Source of the DNA: Clostridia bacterium
Lineage (GTDB): Bacteria > Bacillota > Clostridia > Oscillospirales > CAG-272
Length of the DNA: 9,615 nt
Direction of reading: 5' to 3'
Assembly (NCBI GenBank): GCA_017451975.1
Contig: JAFTNI010000036.1
Coordinates: forward strand, 1-9,615
The translations under genes and the position numbers were made by a program. The notes below the pieces were generated by a model, which saw only the letters and a list, made by a program, of their open reading frames with translations, ran no database searches and had not been told where the DNA came from. Positions 1-6,297 of the stretch are shown here, in pieces. Position 1 is the stretch's first letter, and every line of letters begins with the position of its first letter.

Positions 1-1075
1 GCACGGTTGCGCTTGCCATATTGCTGTAGCCGCGCTCGATAGCGAGGTAGCTCACGGAGCCGCAGCCGAGCGAGGTAAACGATGTTTGCATAATAGAGCG
101 TTCATCGTTTATGGGGAAGTGAAGATGACCGCCGAATGTTACCACCTGCGGATATTTGGAAAGAGTATCGGTAAGGTACGTGGTGTACCAGCTGCCGCCC
201 GAAAGCTCGCTGCCGTAGCAGTTGTTATAGGGCATGGGGTGTGTGAAAAGAAAAACGTAAGCATTCGGGTTTTCCGTTGTTATTTCTTTAAGAGAATCGT
301 CGAGCCATTTGAGAACATCTTTGTCATAGGGGCAATTATTGCTGTATTGTGTGGGCTCGAGGAAGAAGAAGTGAATGTCGCCTATTTTGCAGTGGCGCGC
401 ACCCTTGGAGAACATTGTTCTGTCGATATCGTTTTGAAAATATGCTTCGCCCATAGATTCGAGATAGTAGGCGAGAGTTGCCTCTTTACTGCCGCCAACA
501 TCGTGGTTGCCGGGTGTGAGCATTACGTTTTTTATGCCGGATTCCTTTACTATCTGCGTGAATGTGTCAACCTGAACTTTTTTACCCGTGTCCGCTATGT
601 CGCCGGCGATTGCAATAGCGTCAAGTCCGTCTTTATCGTTTTTAGATGCCTGAGCTTTCAGCTGATTCAATGCGGCGGTGAATTTTCTGTTGGCAACATT
701 ATCTCCGCTTCCCGTTATGTGTATATCCGAAAGCGCGCCGAAGGAAAGAACGATGTTTTCTTCATCGAAAACGCTTGCGGGCGGGGGAACTATGGGTGTT
801 GTGGTGCCTGTAGTACCCGTAGTGGAGGTAGTACCTGTAGTACCTGTCGTACCTGTAGTACCTGTAGTAGAAGTCGTGCCCGTAGTGGAAGCTGTGCCTG
901 TGGTAGCTGTAGTCCCCGTGGTAGCGGTTGTGCCTGCAGGGGCTGTTGTATCTGTCGTTGCCGTGGTGCCGGAGCCTGCTGTGCTTCCAGTGCTTCCGGA
1001 GGTGGTGCCGCCGTTGCACGCCGCAAATGAAAGAAGCATCATAGCAGAGAGTATTAACGCGAGAAGTTTTTTCAT
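1..1075 (-). CDS. Threonine-rich lipoprotein metallophosphoesterase (partial, runs off left edge)
   Basis: This is a secreted, probably membrane-anchored calcineurin-like phosphoesterase; 358 codons are visible and the C-terminus lies outside the window. The start is ATG at 1075, with an AAGGA ribosome site that begins right at the dxr stop codon. Residues 1-20 form a lipoprotein signal peptide (MKK, hydrophobic core, FAAC with Cys20 as the lipidated residue). Residues 24-93 are an almost pure Thr/Gly/Ser linker built of GTT and ATT triplets, ending in a Pro patch (94-99). The catalytic domain starts near 108 and has all five metal-binding blocks: Asp117-x-His119, GDxxD at 158-162, GNHD at 189-192, His279 (FTHP) and GHxH at 316-319. 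The family hydrolyses phosphomono- or diesters with two metal ions; the substrate here is unknown. It is the last visible gene of the dxr operon, 14 bases after dxr. A surface phosphodiesterase or nucleotidase acting outside the cell is the likeliest role; a direct link to isoprenoid synthesis is not shown. Confidence 0.9.
   Translation of the reverse strand, partial: MKKLLALILSAMMLLSFAACNGGTTSGSTGSTAGSGTTATTDTTAPAGTTATTGTTATTGTASTTGTTSTTGTTGTTGTTGTTSTTGTTGTTTPIVPPPASVFDEENIVLSFGALSDIHITGSGDNVANRKFTAALNQLKAQASKNDKDGLDAIAIAGDIADTGKKVQVDTFTQIVKESGIKNVMLTPGNHDVGGSKEATLAYYLESMGEAYFQNDIDRTMFSKGARHCKIGDIHFFFLEPTQYSNNCPYDKDVLKWLDDSLKEITTENPNAYVFLFTHPMPYNNCYGSELSGGSWYTTYLTDTLSKYPQVVTFGGHLHFPINDERSIMQTSFTSLGCGSVSYLAIERGYSNMASATV
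800..1005 (-). repeat. In-frame low-complexity repeat encoding the Thr/Gly linker
   Basis: The stretch coding for residues 24-92 of the lipoprotein is a degenerate array of 9-base units encoding Gly-Thr-Thr or Ala-Thr-Thr. The best-conserved core is near 825-865, where ggtactaca-type units recur back to back. Every unit keeps the reading frame. Such arrays can change length by slipped replication without breaking the protein, so the linker length may vary between strains. Confidence 0.75.
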
Positions 1076-1089
1076 AAGAGTTTCCTTTC

Positions 1090-2238
1090 TTAAATTTTAT
1101 TTTCTTTAATAAATTCTTCTGTTTTTGCTTTGACCTCGGCATCGAAGGCGAGTATTTCCGCCACGGTGCGAAGCGGGCGCGGCGCGTAAAGCGCAAGCAT
1201 TTTTTCTATGCCGTCGGGAATATCCGTATACTTCACCTTTCCTGCAAGGAATGCCGCCACGAGCACCTCGTTTGCCGCATTCAGCACGACCTGCGCGCTG
1301 TGACCTTTGGCTATTGCCTCGTAAGCCAGGCGAAGGCACTTGAATTTTTCAAGCTTCGGCTTTTCAAAGCGGAGGTCGCAAACCTCGAAAAGGTCGAGCT
1401 TTTCTATTCCGTTGGGAAGGCGCTCGGGATAATTGAGTGCATACGCTATGGGAATTTGCATAGATTTAGGGCCGATGTTTGCCATTATAGTACCGTCACG
1501 GAACTGCACCATGGAGTGAACAAGGCTCTTTCTGTGAACCACAACCTCTATTTGCGTGTGCTCTACGCCGAAGAGCCATTTTGCTTCAATTACCTCAAAG
1601 CCCTTATTCATCATCGTAGAGGAGTCTATGGTGACCTTCGGGCCCATGCTCCAGGTAGGGTGATTAAGCGCGTCTGACGGGGTTATGTCTGCTGTAATTT
1701 CTTTATCGAAAAACGGACCGCCCGAGGCTGTGAGCAAAATTTTATCTATGGGGTTATGCTCCTCGCCGCGCAGGCACTGCATTATGGCGCTGTGCTCACT
1801 GTCTACGGTGAGCAAGGTAGCTCCGCTTTCCTTCGCCGTTTTCATAATAAGCTCGCCGCCCGCCACAAGCACTTCTTTGTTTGCAAGCGCCACGGTTTTG
1901 CCGTTCTTTATCATGTTGTAGGTAGGCGCAAGCCCCGCTATGCCCACGAGCGCGGAAACGGATATATCGAAATCCGTACGCTTTGAAATTTCCTCCATGC
2001 CCGCCTCGCCGCAGTATACGTTCAGACGGGGGAACGCTTCACGCAGGCGCGCGGCGTTTTCCTCGCTTGTGATATACACGTTTTCGGGTTTAAATTCGTT
2101 TATCTGCGAAATAAGCTTTTCTATGTTTTTGCCCGCTACGAGCGTAACCGCGCGGAATTTATCGGGGTTTTCGCGCACGATATTCAGTGTGCTTTCGCCT
2201 ATTGAGCCTGTAGAGCCGAAGATAGCAACTTTTTTCAT
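1090..2238 (-). CDS. dxr: 1-deoxy-D-xylulose 5-phosphate reductoisomerase
   Basis: This cytosolic enzyme carries out step two of the MEP pathway: NADPH-dependent rearrangement and reduction of DXP to 2-C-methyl-D-erythritol 4-phosphate. It is also known as IspC and is the target of fosmidomycin. The 382-aa length is normal for the family. The NADPH-binding GSTGSIG loop is at residues 8-14 and LANKE at 118-122. The metal ligands are Asp146 and Glu148 (VDSEHS) and Glu215 in NKGFE, matching E. coli D150, E152 and E231. The substrate-loop motif ASGGPFF is at 171-177, and SSTMMNKG and HRKSLVHSMV follow. The start ATG at 2238 has an AAAGGAG site and overlaps the upstream stop codon as ATGA, which suggests translational coupling to the membrane protein gene. 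In many Firmicutes dxr sits with cdsA and rseP; here it sits opposite dxs instead. Confidence 0.97.
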   Translation of the reverse strand: MKKVAIFGSTGSIGESTLNIVRENPDKFRAVTLVAGKNIEKLISQINEFKPENVYITSEENAARLREAFPRLNVYCGEAGMEEISKRTDFDISVSALVGIAGLAPTYNMIKNGKTVALANKEVLVAGGELIMKTAKESGATLLTVDSEHSAIMQCLRGEEHNPIDKILLTASGGPFFDKEITADITPSDALNHPTWSMGPKVTIDSSTMMNKGFEVIEAKWLFGVEHTQIEVVVHRKSLVHSMVQFRDGTIMANIGPKSMQIPIAYALNYPERLPNGIEKLDLFEVCDLRFEKPKLEKFKCLRLAYEAIAKGHSAQVVLNAANEVLVAAFLAGKVKYTDIPDGIEKMLALYAPRPLRTVAEILAFDAEVKAKTEEFIKENKI

Positions 2239-2972
2239 TCTTCGTCTCCTTTCAATTGGTTAATGATATTAACTTCTGTTTTTTTGAATGATTTTTCTGT
2301 TTTCACCGTTGCCCATACGGCAATTGCTGTGGAAGCTATAAGCAAGAGCGACGCGAGCAAGCCGAGTATGAAATCAACAGGCTCTTGCTTTATGTGCGGA
2401 AGGTTAAATATAAATAAAATTCCAAAACCCGCGAGTATGAGAGTCAGCACGCCGATGGCTATGCACTTTGAATAATTGTCTGTGTTATAGCTTTCGCGTG
2501 TGTATTTTTGCTCATATGAATATTCGGCGCTGTCTGCTTTTTTGCCGTTTATTTCTATTTGCGGTAAAACTATGTATTCTAAAGTTTTTCTTGCAAAAAC
2601 AGGATTATATACGGAAATTTTAATTGTTTCGCCTGCTTTTTCAAGAATGAATTTCTTTTTTGTTTTAAACGGATTGTTTTTATCGAAGAACCTTTCCGGG
2701 GCGAATCCGCCGTCGTTGGCAAGCAAATCCAGCACCGACGCAATCAAAGATATGGCCAAGGCAAGCGGTAAAAGAAATATATAAACCGCGATTTTAAAAG
2801 GGGTTAATTTCTCTTTTTCCTTTTGCTCGTTTTCGCTGTGTACGGCCTCTATTTCCGCGCCGTCGTTAAGCTCAAGCTCTGCCGTAGGGGTTTTCTCGGA
2901 AAGTATGGCGCGTTGCTCACCTGCCGAAAGCCAAAGGTAGCCTTTGCCGCTGAATTCAAATGTGGTTTTCAT
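2235..2972 (-). CDS. Unknown three-helix membrane protein, coupled to dxr
   Basis: I do not recognise this 245-aa protein. A longer reading from 3044 is possible, but the ATG at 2972 is preceded by a strong AAAGGAG site at good spacing, so it is the better start. Residues 1-55 are soluble: the first 40 look like short beta strands (FEFSGKGYLWL, AELELNDGAEIEAV), followed by a charged EQKEKEK patch. Membrane segments are predicted at about 60-85, 170-190 and 200-223. Between the first and second lies a domain of roughly 85 residues (86-169) rich in Lys, Tyr and Glu. The C-terminus is charged and ends in GDEE. It is the first gene of the operon with dxr, and its stop overlaps the dxr start by four bases. 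There is no signal peptide, so it is an integral cytoplasmic-membrane protein. Its role is unknown. Confidence 0.82.
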   Translation of the reverse strand: MKTTFEFSGKGYLWLSAGEQRAILSEKTPTAELELNDGAEIEAVHSENEQKEKEKLTPFKIAVYIFLLPLALAISLIASVLDLLANDGGFAPERFFDKNNPFKTKKKFILEKAGETIKISVYNPVFARKTLEYIVLPQIEINGKKADSAEYSYEQKYTRESYNTDNYSKCIAIGVLTLILAGFGILFIFNLPHIKQEPVDFILGLLASLLLIASTAIAVWATVKTEKSFKKTEVNIINQLKGDEE

Positions 2973-3050
2973 ACGTACTCCTTTGCTAATGATGATTTTT
3001 AAGTGTCTCATTTGTGAGAGAGCCTCAAAGTCAGCAAATGTCAATAAAAA

Positions 3051-3068
3051 TGATTTTATGTAAAATCA
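3051..3068. promoter_or_regulatory. Perfect 18-bp palindrome, operator candidate
   Basis: TGATTTTA, two bases, then TAAAATCA: two perfect 8-base arms. It lies about 27-44 bases downstream of the predicted start site of the dxr operon, where a bound repressor could block elongation. It is AT-rich, so some symmetry by chance is possible, but eight matching pairs with a 2-base centre is long. The regulator is unknown. As RNA it would be a weak hairpin, so a DNA operator is the better reading. Confidence 0.45.
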
Positions 3069-3100
3069 ACAAATTTTTTTGAAATTTATCCTTGTATTTC

Positions 3101-3129
3101 ATTTTACCATATAGTTTTTTAAATTGCAA
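3101..3129 (-). promoter_or_regulatory. Predicted sigma-A promoter of the membrane protein-dxr-lipoprotein operon
   Basis: On the minus strand a -35 box TTGCAA (3129-3124) is followed after 17 bases by TAAAAT (3106-3101). A TG one base upstream of the -10 makes it an extended -10 promoter. Transcription should begin near 3094, giving a leader of about 120 bases before the ATG at 2972. No other candidate in the interval is as good. Confidence 0.65.
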
Positions 3130-3173
3130 TAGAAAGAATTTTTATCATAAGACTTTTTTTGTTAACAATTATA

Positions 3174-3182
3174 TGATATAAT
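3174..3182 (+). promoter_or_regulatory. Predicted extended -10 promoter of dxs
   Basis: TGATATAAT is a perfect extended -10 element (TG-n-TATAAT). The -35 region 17 bases upstream is only a T-run (about 3154-3159), which fits an extended -10 promoter that does not need a good -35. Transcription should begin near 3189, leaving a leader of about 34 bases to the TTG start. Two copies of TGTTAAC, at 3160-3166 and 3188-3194, flank the -10 box. Confidence 0.65.
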
Positions 3183-3222
3183 AGGTCTGTTAACTTGAAA
3201 GTCTTTTTGAGAGGTTTTGATT

Positions 3223-5097
3223 TTGAAAAACGATGAAAAATATAAATATCTTGGAAAAATAAATACCCCTTTGGAGCTTAAGAAGCTGCCGAAAGAAGAT
3301 ATGTATGATTTCGCTCGTGAAATACGCAGGTATCTTGTAAACCGCGTTACGGAAAACGGTGGTCACCTTGCCTCCAACCTCGGCGTGGTGGAGCTTACGC
3401 TTGCCATGCACCGCGTTTTCGACTGCCCGCGCGACCACGTTATTTTCGACGTTGGCCACCAGAGCTACGTGCACAAGATGCTTACGGGGCGCTTTGACCG
3501 TATGGAAACGCTGCGCAAGCCGGGCGGAATTTCGGGCTTTACGAATATTTTCGAAAGCGAATACGATGCCTTCGGCGCGGGGCACAGCTCCACTTCGCTT
3601 TCGGCGGGGCTCGGCTTTGCCGCCGCCGATAAGCTTGCGGGGCGCGACGCCTACACCGTTGTGGTGCTGGGTGACGGCGCGTATACGGGCGGCATGATAC
3701 ACGAGGCGCTCAACAACTGCGAAAAGCATTTGAACCTCGTTATAATTCTCAACGAAAATGAAAGGTCCATTTCGAAAAATATAGGCAGGTTTGCGGAGCA
3801 TCTTGCCAGAATAAGAAATAAATCGTCATACTTCAAAACGAAGAAGGTGACGGGCGAGGTGCTTCACAAAATTCCGCCCGTTTACAAAATAGTGAGAAAG
3901 GCGAAAAAAGGGCTTAAAAGCGCGCTGTACGGATCCAATTATTTCGAAAGCATGGGGCTTACTTACCTCGGCCCCGTAGACGGCAACGATTTCGAGGCGA
4001 CGGAAAACCTTCTGCGCGAGGCGAAGAAGCTTGGCGAAAGCGTTATAGTCCACGTGCGCACGAAGAAGGGCAAGGGCTATATGCCTGCGGAAAGCGAGCC
4101 TTCGTTTTACCACGGAATTTCGCCCTCGGGCGGCAAAAAAAGCGGCGCACGCAGCTTTTCTGAAATGATGGGCGCGGCGCTTACGGAAATGGCGGCGGGC
4201 GACGCGCGCATTTGCGCCATAACCGCGGCAATGTGCGACGGCACGGGGCTTACCTCGTTCAAGGCGGCGCACGGAGCGCGCTTTTTCGACGTAGGCATAG
4301 CAGAGGAGCACGCGCTTACATTTGCGGCGGGGCTTGCGGCGGGCGGTATGCGCCCCGTGGCGGCGATATATTCCACTTTTTTGCAAAGGGGATACGATAA
4401 TATAATTCACGATATAGCGCTGCAAAACCTGCCCGTTACAATATGCGTAGACCGCGCAGGGCTCAACTCGGCAGACGGCGCTACGTACCACGGGCTTTTC
4501 GACGTTGCTTTTCTTTCGGGCGTGCCTAATATGACGATATATACACCCGTTACGGAAAAGGCGCTGAAAAAAGCGCTTGCGGAAAGCATTTTGCTAGGCT
4601 CGCCTGCCGCGGTGCGCTACCCCAGAGGCGGCGAAAACGCGCGCATATGCGAAGCTTTTTACGGTGCAGAAGAAAACGAAGCGGTACTCGGCGCGCGTGC
4701 AAATTTTGAAAAGGGCGATGCGCTCGACGCGGTTATTGTAACAGACGGCGTAATTGCCGCAGAGGCGCTCCTAGCCTGCGAAAAAGCAGGGGAAAAAGGC
4801 GTGCGCGCAGGCGTTATACTGCTGGAAAAAATAAAACCGTACGGCGAGTGCGCCCAAAACGTAATGCGCCTTTTGCCGGACGGTGTGAAAAAGATTATTT
4901 TCCTGGAGGAGGAGATACGCGCAGGCGGTATGGGAATGCTGCTTGCCGACGAAATGGCGCGGCGCGGAATGCTTGATGGCATAGAAACGGCGATAATGGC
5001 GGTTGACGATACTTTTGTGCCCCGCCACTCAGGCAAAACGATGTATGAGGACGCGGGCATTTGCGCGGAGGATATTGTAAAGATTTTGCTGAAATAA
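3223..5097 (+). CDS. dxs: 1-deoxy-D-xylulose-5-phosphate synthase
   Basis: This thiamine diphosphate enzyme carries out step one of the MEP pathway: condensation of pyruvate and glyceraldehyde 3-phosphate to DXP, with loss of CO2. It acts in the cytosol, and DXP also feeds thiamine and pyridoxal synthesis. TTG codons occur at 3217 and 3223. GAGAGG ends at 3214, which suits the second (8-base spacing), so the protein is 624 aa, normal for the family. Seen motifs: GGH at 46-48 (catalytic His48), the ThDP/Mg motif GDGAYTGG at 150-157 with ALNN at 162-165, the AEEHA catalytic glutamate at 361, substrate Arg411 (DRAG) and Asp418 (ADG), and YPRG with Arg468. The residue matching E. coli His431 is Tyr422, followed by His423. 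It is divergent from the dxr operon, so both enzymes share one control region. Confidence 0.96.
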   Translation: MKNDEKYKYLGKINTPLELKKLPKEDMYDFAREIRRYLVNRVTENGGHLASNLGVVELTLAMHRVFDCPRDHVIFDVGHQSYVHKMLTGRFDRMETLRKPGGISGFTNIFESEYDAFGAGHSSTSLSAGLGFAAADKLAGRDAYTVVVLGDGAYTGGMIHEALNNCEKHLNLVIILNENERSISKNIGRFAEHLARIRNKSSYFKTKKVTGEVLHKIPPVYKIVRKAKKGLKSALYGSNYFESMGLTYLGPVDGNDFEATENLLREAKKLGESVIVHVRTKKGKGYMPAESEPSFYHGISPSGGKKSGARSFSEMMGAALTEMAAGDARICAITAAMCDGTGLTSFKAAHGARFFDVGIAEEHALTFAAGLAAGGMRPVAAIYSTFLQRGYDNIIHDIALQNLPVTICVDRAGLNSADGATYHGLFDVAFLSGVPNMTIYTPVTEKALKKALAESILLGSPAAVRYPRGGENARICEAFYGAEENEAVLGARANFEKGDALDAVIVTDGVIAAEALLACEKAGEKGVRAGVILLEKIKPYGECAQNVMRLLPDGVKKIIFLEEEIRAGGMGMLLADEMARRGMLDGIETAIMAVDDTFVPRHSGKTMYEDAGICAEDIVKILLK

Positions 5098-5103
5098 GAC
5101 ATA

Positions 5104-5128
5104 GAAAAAGGCAGGTTAAACCTGCCTT
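5104..5128. terminator. Rho-independent terminator after dxs, best on the minus strand
   Basis: AAGGCAGGT (5108-5116), TAA loop and ACCTGCCTT (5120-5128) form a perfect 9-bp stem that begins 10 bases after the dxs stop. On the plus strand only two Ts follow the GC part, so it is weak as a dxs terminator. On the minus strand the stem runs into a T-rich tail, so it is a proper terminator for transcripts of the XRE gene coming from the right. Confidence 0.7.
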
Positions 5129-5176
5129 GAGAGTGTCGATAAAATTATGTAGAATGAAATAATGTGATGAAAATAG

Positions 5177-5223
5177 CCTTCTCCAGCGGAGAAGGTGGCA
5201 GCCGTAGGCTGACGGATGAGGAG
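5177..5223 (+). repeat. Dispersed double-hairpin repeat, left copy
   Basis: The unit has three parts: a perfect 8-bp hairpin CCTTCTCC-AGC-GGAGAAGG (5177-5195), a second small hairpin CAGCC-GTA-GGCTG (5199-5211), then the conserved tail GATGAGGAG (5215-5223). A second copy in the opposite orientation lies at 5292-5338. Repeats of this build are, from memory, widespread in gut Clostridia; I know of no established function. No coding sense is seen in it. Confidence 0.75.
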
Positions 5224-5291
5224 ATTAAGTTTTAGGAACAGCAAAATTGCACAGTTATAGCTTTATGTTAACAAAAATGCACGGTAGCCTT

Positions 5292-5338
5292 CTCCTCATC
5301 AGTCACTTCAAGCGTGACAGCTTCCCCATAGGGGAAGC
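5292..5338 (-). repeat. Dispersed double-hairpin repeat, right inverted copy
   Basis: On the minus strand this has the same order as the left copy: hairpin GCTTCCCC-TAT-GGGGAAGC (5338-5320), a small hairpin GTCAC...GTGAC (5318-5302), and the tail GATGAGGAG (5300-5292). The hairpin arms differ from the left copy at some bases, but in matched pairs, so both stems are intact; this argues for selection on structure. The two tails face each other across a 68-base AT-rich spacer (5224-5291) in which I see nothing else. Confidence 0.75.
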
Positions 5339-5357
5339 CCGACAAATACTTTTTCTT

Positions 5358-5972
5358 TTATAATCTCTTTTTTTGAAAATGGAGCACTCCGCAGAATACT
5401 GCGGCGGTTATTCCGTTATTAACGTAAAATCCATTTGGAAAGTCTACTATAAAATAATAGTTCATAGAAATCCACGAAAACGCCATCATTACTAGAAAAA
5501 AGGCTACGCCAAAGTCTATAAAAGACGACGGCGCAAGCGGCATCTTGGATTCAAATACTAAAGAAAAACGGATCACAAAATAAAAAATCATCGACATTAT
5601 AGGTGTTGCTATAAGTACAAACGTTTTATCTGGGCTGTTTCCGAAAAGCAAAAACAAAAGCCAGCTAATAACAGATGCGGAGCAGCAAACTATAGTTAGA
5701 ATTTTTGATTTTGATGCTACTGCATCGAGTAATTTGCGCAGTTTGCTTTTTTCTTTTTTACAATTTGAAATGGCACCGTACAGCTCCTCAATTGATATGC
5801 CAAGCGCTTTTGCAAGCGGCAGCATAAGCTCGGCGGAGGGATATGCGCCGCCGTTTTCCCATTTGGATATAGCCTTGTTCGTAACGCCTAAAATCTTTCC
5901 AAGCTCACTTTGCGAAAGCCCTTTCTTTTCTCTGAGTTCACATATGTAGTTTCCAAAATTATAGTTGCTCAT
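5358..5972 (-). CDS. XRE-family regulator with four membrane segments
   Basis: This 204-aa protein has an N-terminal Cro/CI-type DNA-binding domain (residues 6-66, helix-turn-helix about 20-41, with the KAISKWENG recognition region). A charged linker (71-90) leads to four predicted membrane helices at about 91-110, 118-140, 151-176 and 184-200, so the regulator is held at the membrane. A longer frame opens at 6074, but the ATG at 5972 has a perfect AGGAGGTG site and a matching promoter just upstream, which settles the start. Proteins of this build are common in Clostridia and their signals are mostly unknown; sensing of membrane state or an antimicrobial is a guess. It stands alone between two intergenic regions, with no co-transcribed partner, so its targets cannot be read from context. 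Confidence 0.88.
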   Translation of the reverse strand: MSNYNFGNYICELREKKGLSQSELGKILGVTNKAISKWENGGAYPSAELMLPLAKALGISIEELYGAISNCKKEKSKLRKLLDAVASKSKILTIVCCSASVISWLLFLLFGNSPDKTFVLIATPIMSMIFYFVIRFSLVFESKMPLAPSSFIDFGVAFFLVMMAFSWISMNYYFIVDFPNGFYVNNGITAAVFCGVLHFQKKRL

Positions 5973-5991
5973 GTGTTCACCTCCTGCGTAT

Positions 5992-6020
5992 ATTATAGGG
6001 GTTTTGGGTGCTGTTTTCAA
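5992..6020 (-). promoter_or_regulatory. Strong sigma-A promoter of the membrane XRE regulator
   Basis: TTGAAA (6020-6015), a 17-base spacer and TATAAT (5997-5992) differ from consensus at one base. Transcription should start near 5985, the first base of the AGGAGG ribosome site, so the leader is only about 13 bases. A 15-bp inverted repeat TCTACC-AAC-GGTAGA lies at 6043-6057, 22 bases upstream of the -35 box, and may be a regulator site. Confidence 0.75.
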
Positions 6021-6170
6021 GGGTTTTGAGCGAAAATACCTGTCTACCAACGGTAGAAATACAATAAAGTGCATTGAAATTTAATATAAATGAAAAAAAT
6101 GGTGTGCGATGCGCGGAGGTGTCGTTCACTACCGTGTCTGCCACAATTACGGTGATATCTTACCCGTTTC

Positions 6171-6218
6171 TTTTGCCAAGCTTTTCTTTTCGCAAAGAAA
6201 AGCGGCAAAGAAAAGCGG
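6171..6218. repeat. Long imperfect hairpin with 13-base tandem repeat
   Basis: GCTTTTCTTT (6180-6189), TCGC loop and AAAGAAAAGC (6194-6203) make a perfect 10-bp stem. It continues, after a 2-base bulge, through TTTTGCC (6171-6177) pairing with GGCAAAG (6204-6210, the last pair G-U). The right arm is also the first unit of a direct repeat: CAAAGAAAAGCGG occurs at 6193-6205 and again at 6206-6218. It abuts the terminator at 6220. It looks like a dispersed intergenic element of Clostridia, with no coding sense. Confidence 0.6.
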
Positions 6219-6219
6219 C

Positions 6220-6250
6220 AAAAACGCCCCGTGTGCTGCGGGGCGTTTTT
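6220..6250. terminator. Bidirectional rho-independent terminator
   Basis: ACGCCCCG (6224-6231), a 7-base loop and CGGGGCGT (6239-6246) form a perfect GC-rich stem flanked by A-run and T-run on both sides, so it should work on both strands. On the minus strand it ends the small membrane protein transcript, about 50 bases after that gene's stop at 6298. There is no plus-strand gene to its left that would need it. Confidence 0.88.
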
Positions 6251-6297
6251 GTTGGGTATGAGGTATGATATGAGTTTCGGAACAAAACCTTTAAGCA

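Larger units (their letters stand above)
5973..6297. other. Gene-free interval between XRE regulator and small membrane protein
   Basis: No convincing gene is present in these 325 bases. They hold the promoter of the XRE regulator at the left end, a 15-bp inverted repeat (6043-6057), a long imperfect hairpin with a 13-base tandem repeat (6171-6218) and a bidirectional terminator (6220-6250). A 64-codon open frame on the plus strand at 6074-6268 runs through the hairpin and the terminator and has no convincing ribosome site; I treat it as chance. In 6060-6170 I see nothing definite. Confidence 0.6.

Noticed and set aside
86..1030. 314-codon open frame on the plus strand
   Set aside because: It is antisense to the lipoprotein phosphoesterase. 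The translation is rich in Cys, Arg and Gly with no domain, an artefact of the Thr-repeat DNA.
3826..4491. 221-codon open frame antisense to dxs
   Set aside because: No start signal and no recognisable motif; explained by GC-rich codon bias of dxs.
5177..5338. CRISPR array
   Set aside because: There are only two units, in opposite orientation and with different bases; there are no regularly spaced direct repeats.
6074..6268. 64-codon open frame on the plus strand
   Set aside because: It runs through a repeat hairpin and a terminator stem and lacks a good ribosome site; likely a chance frame.
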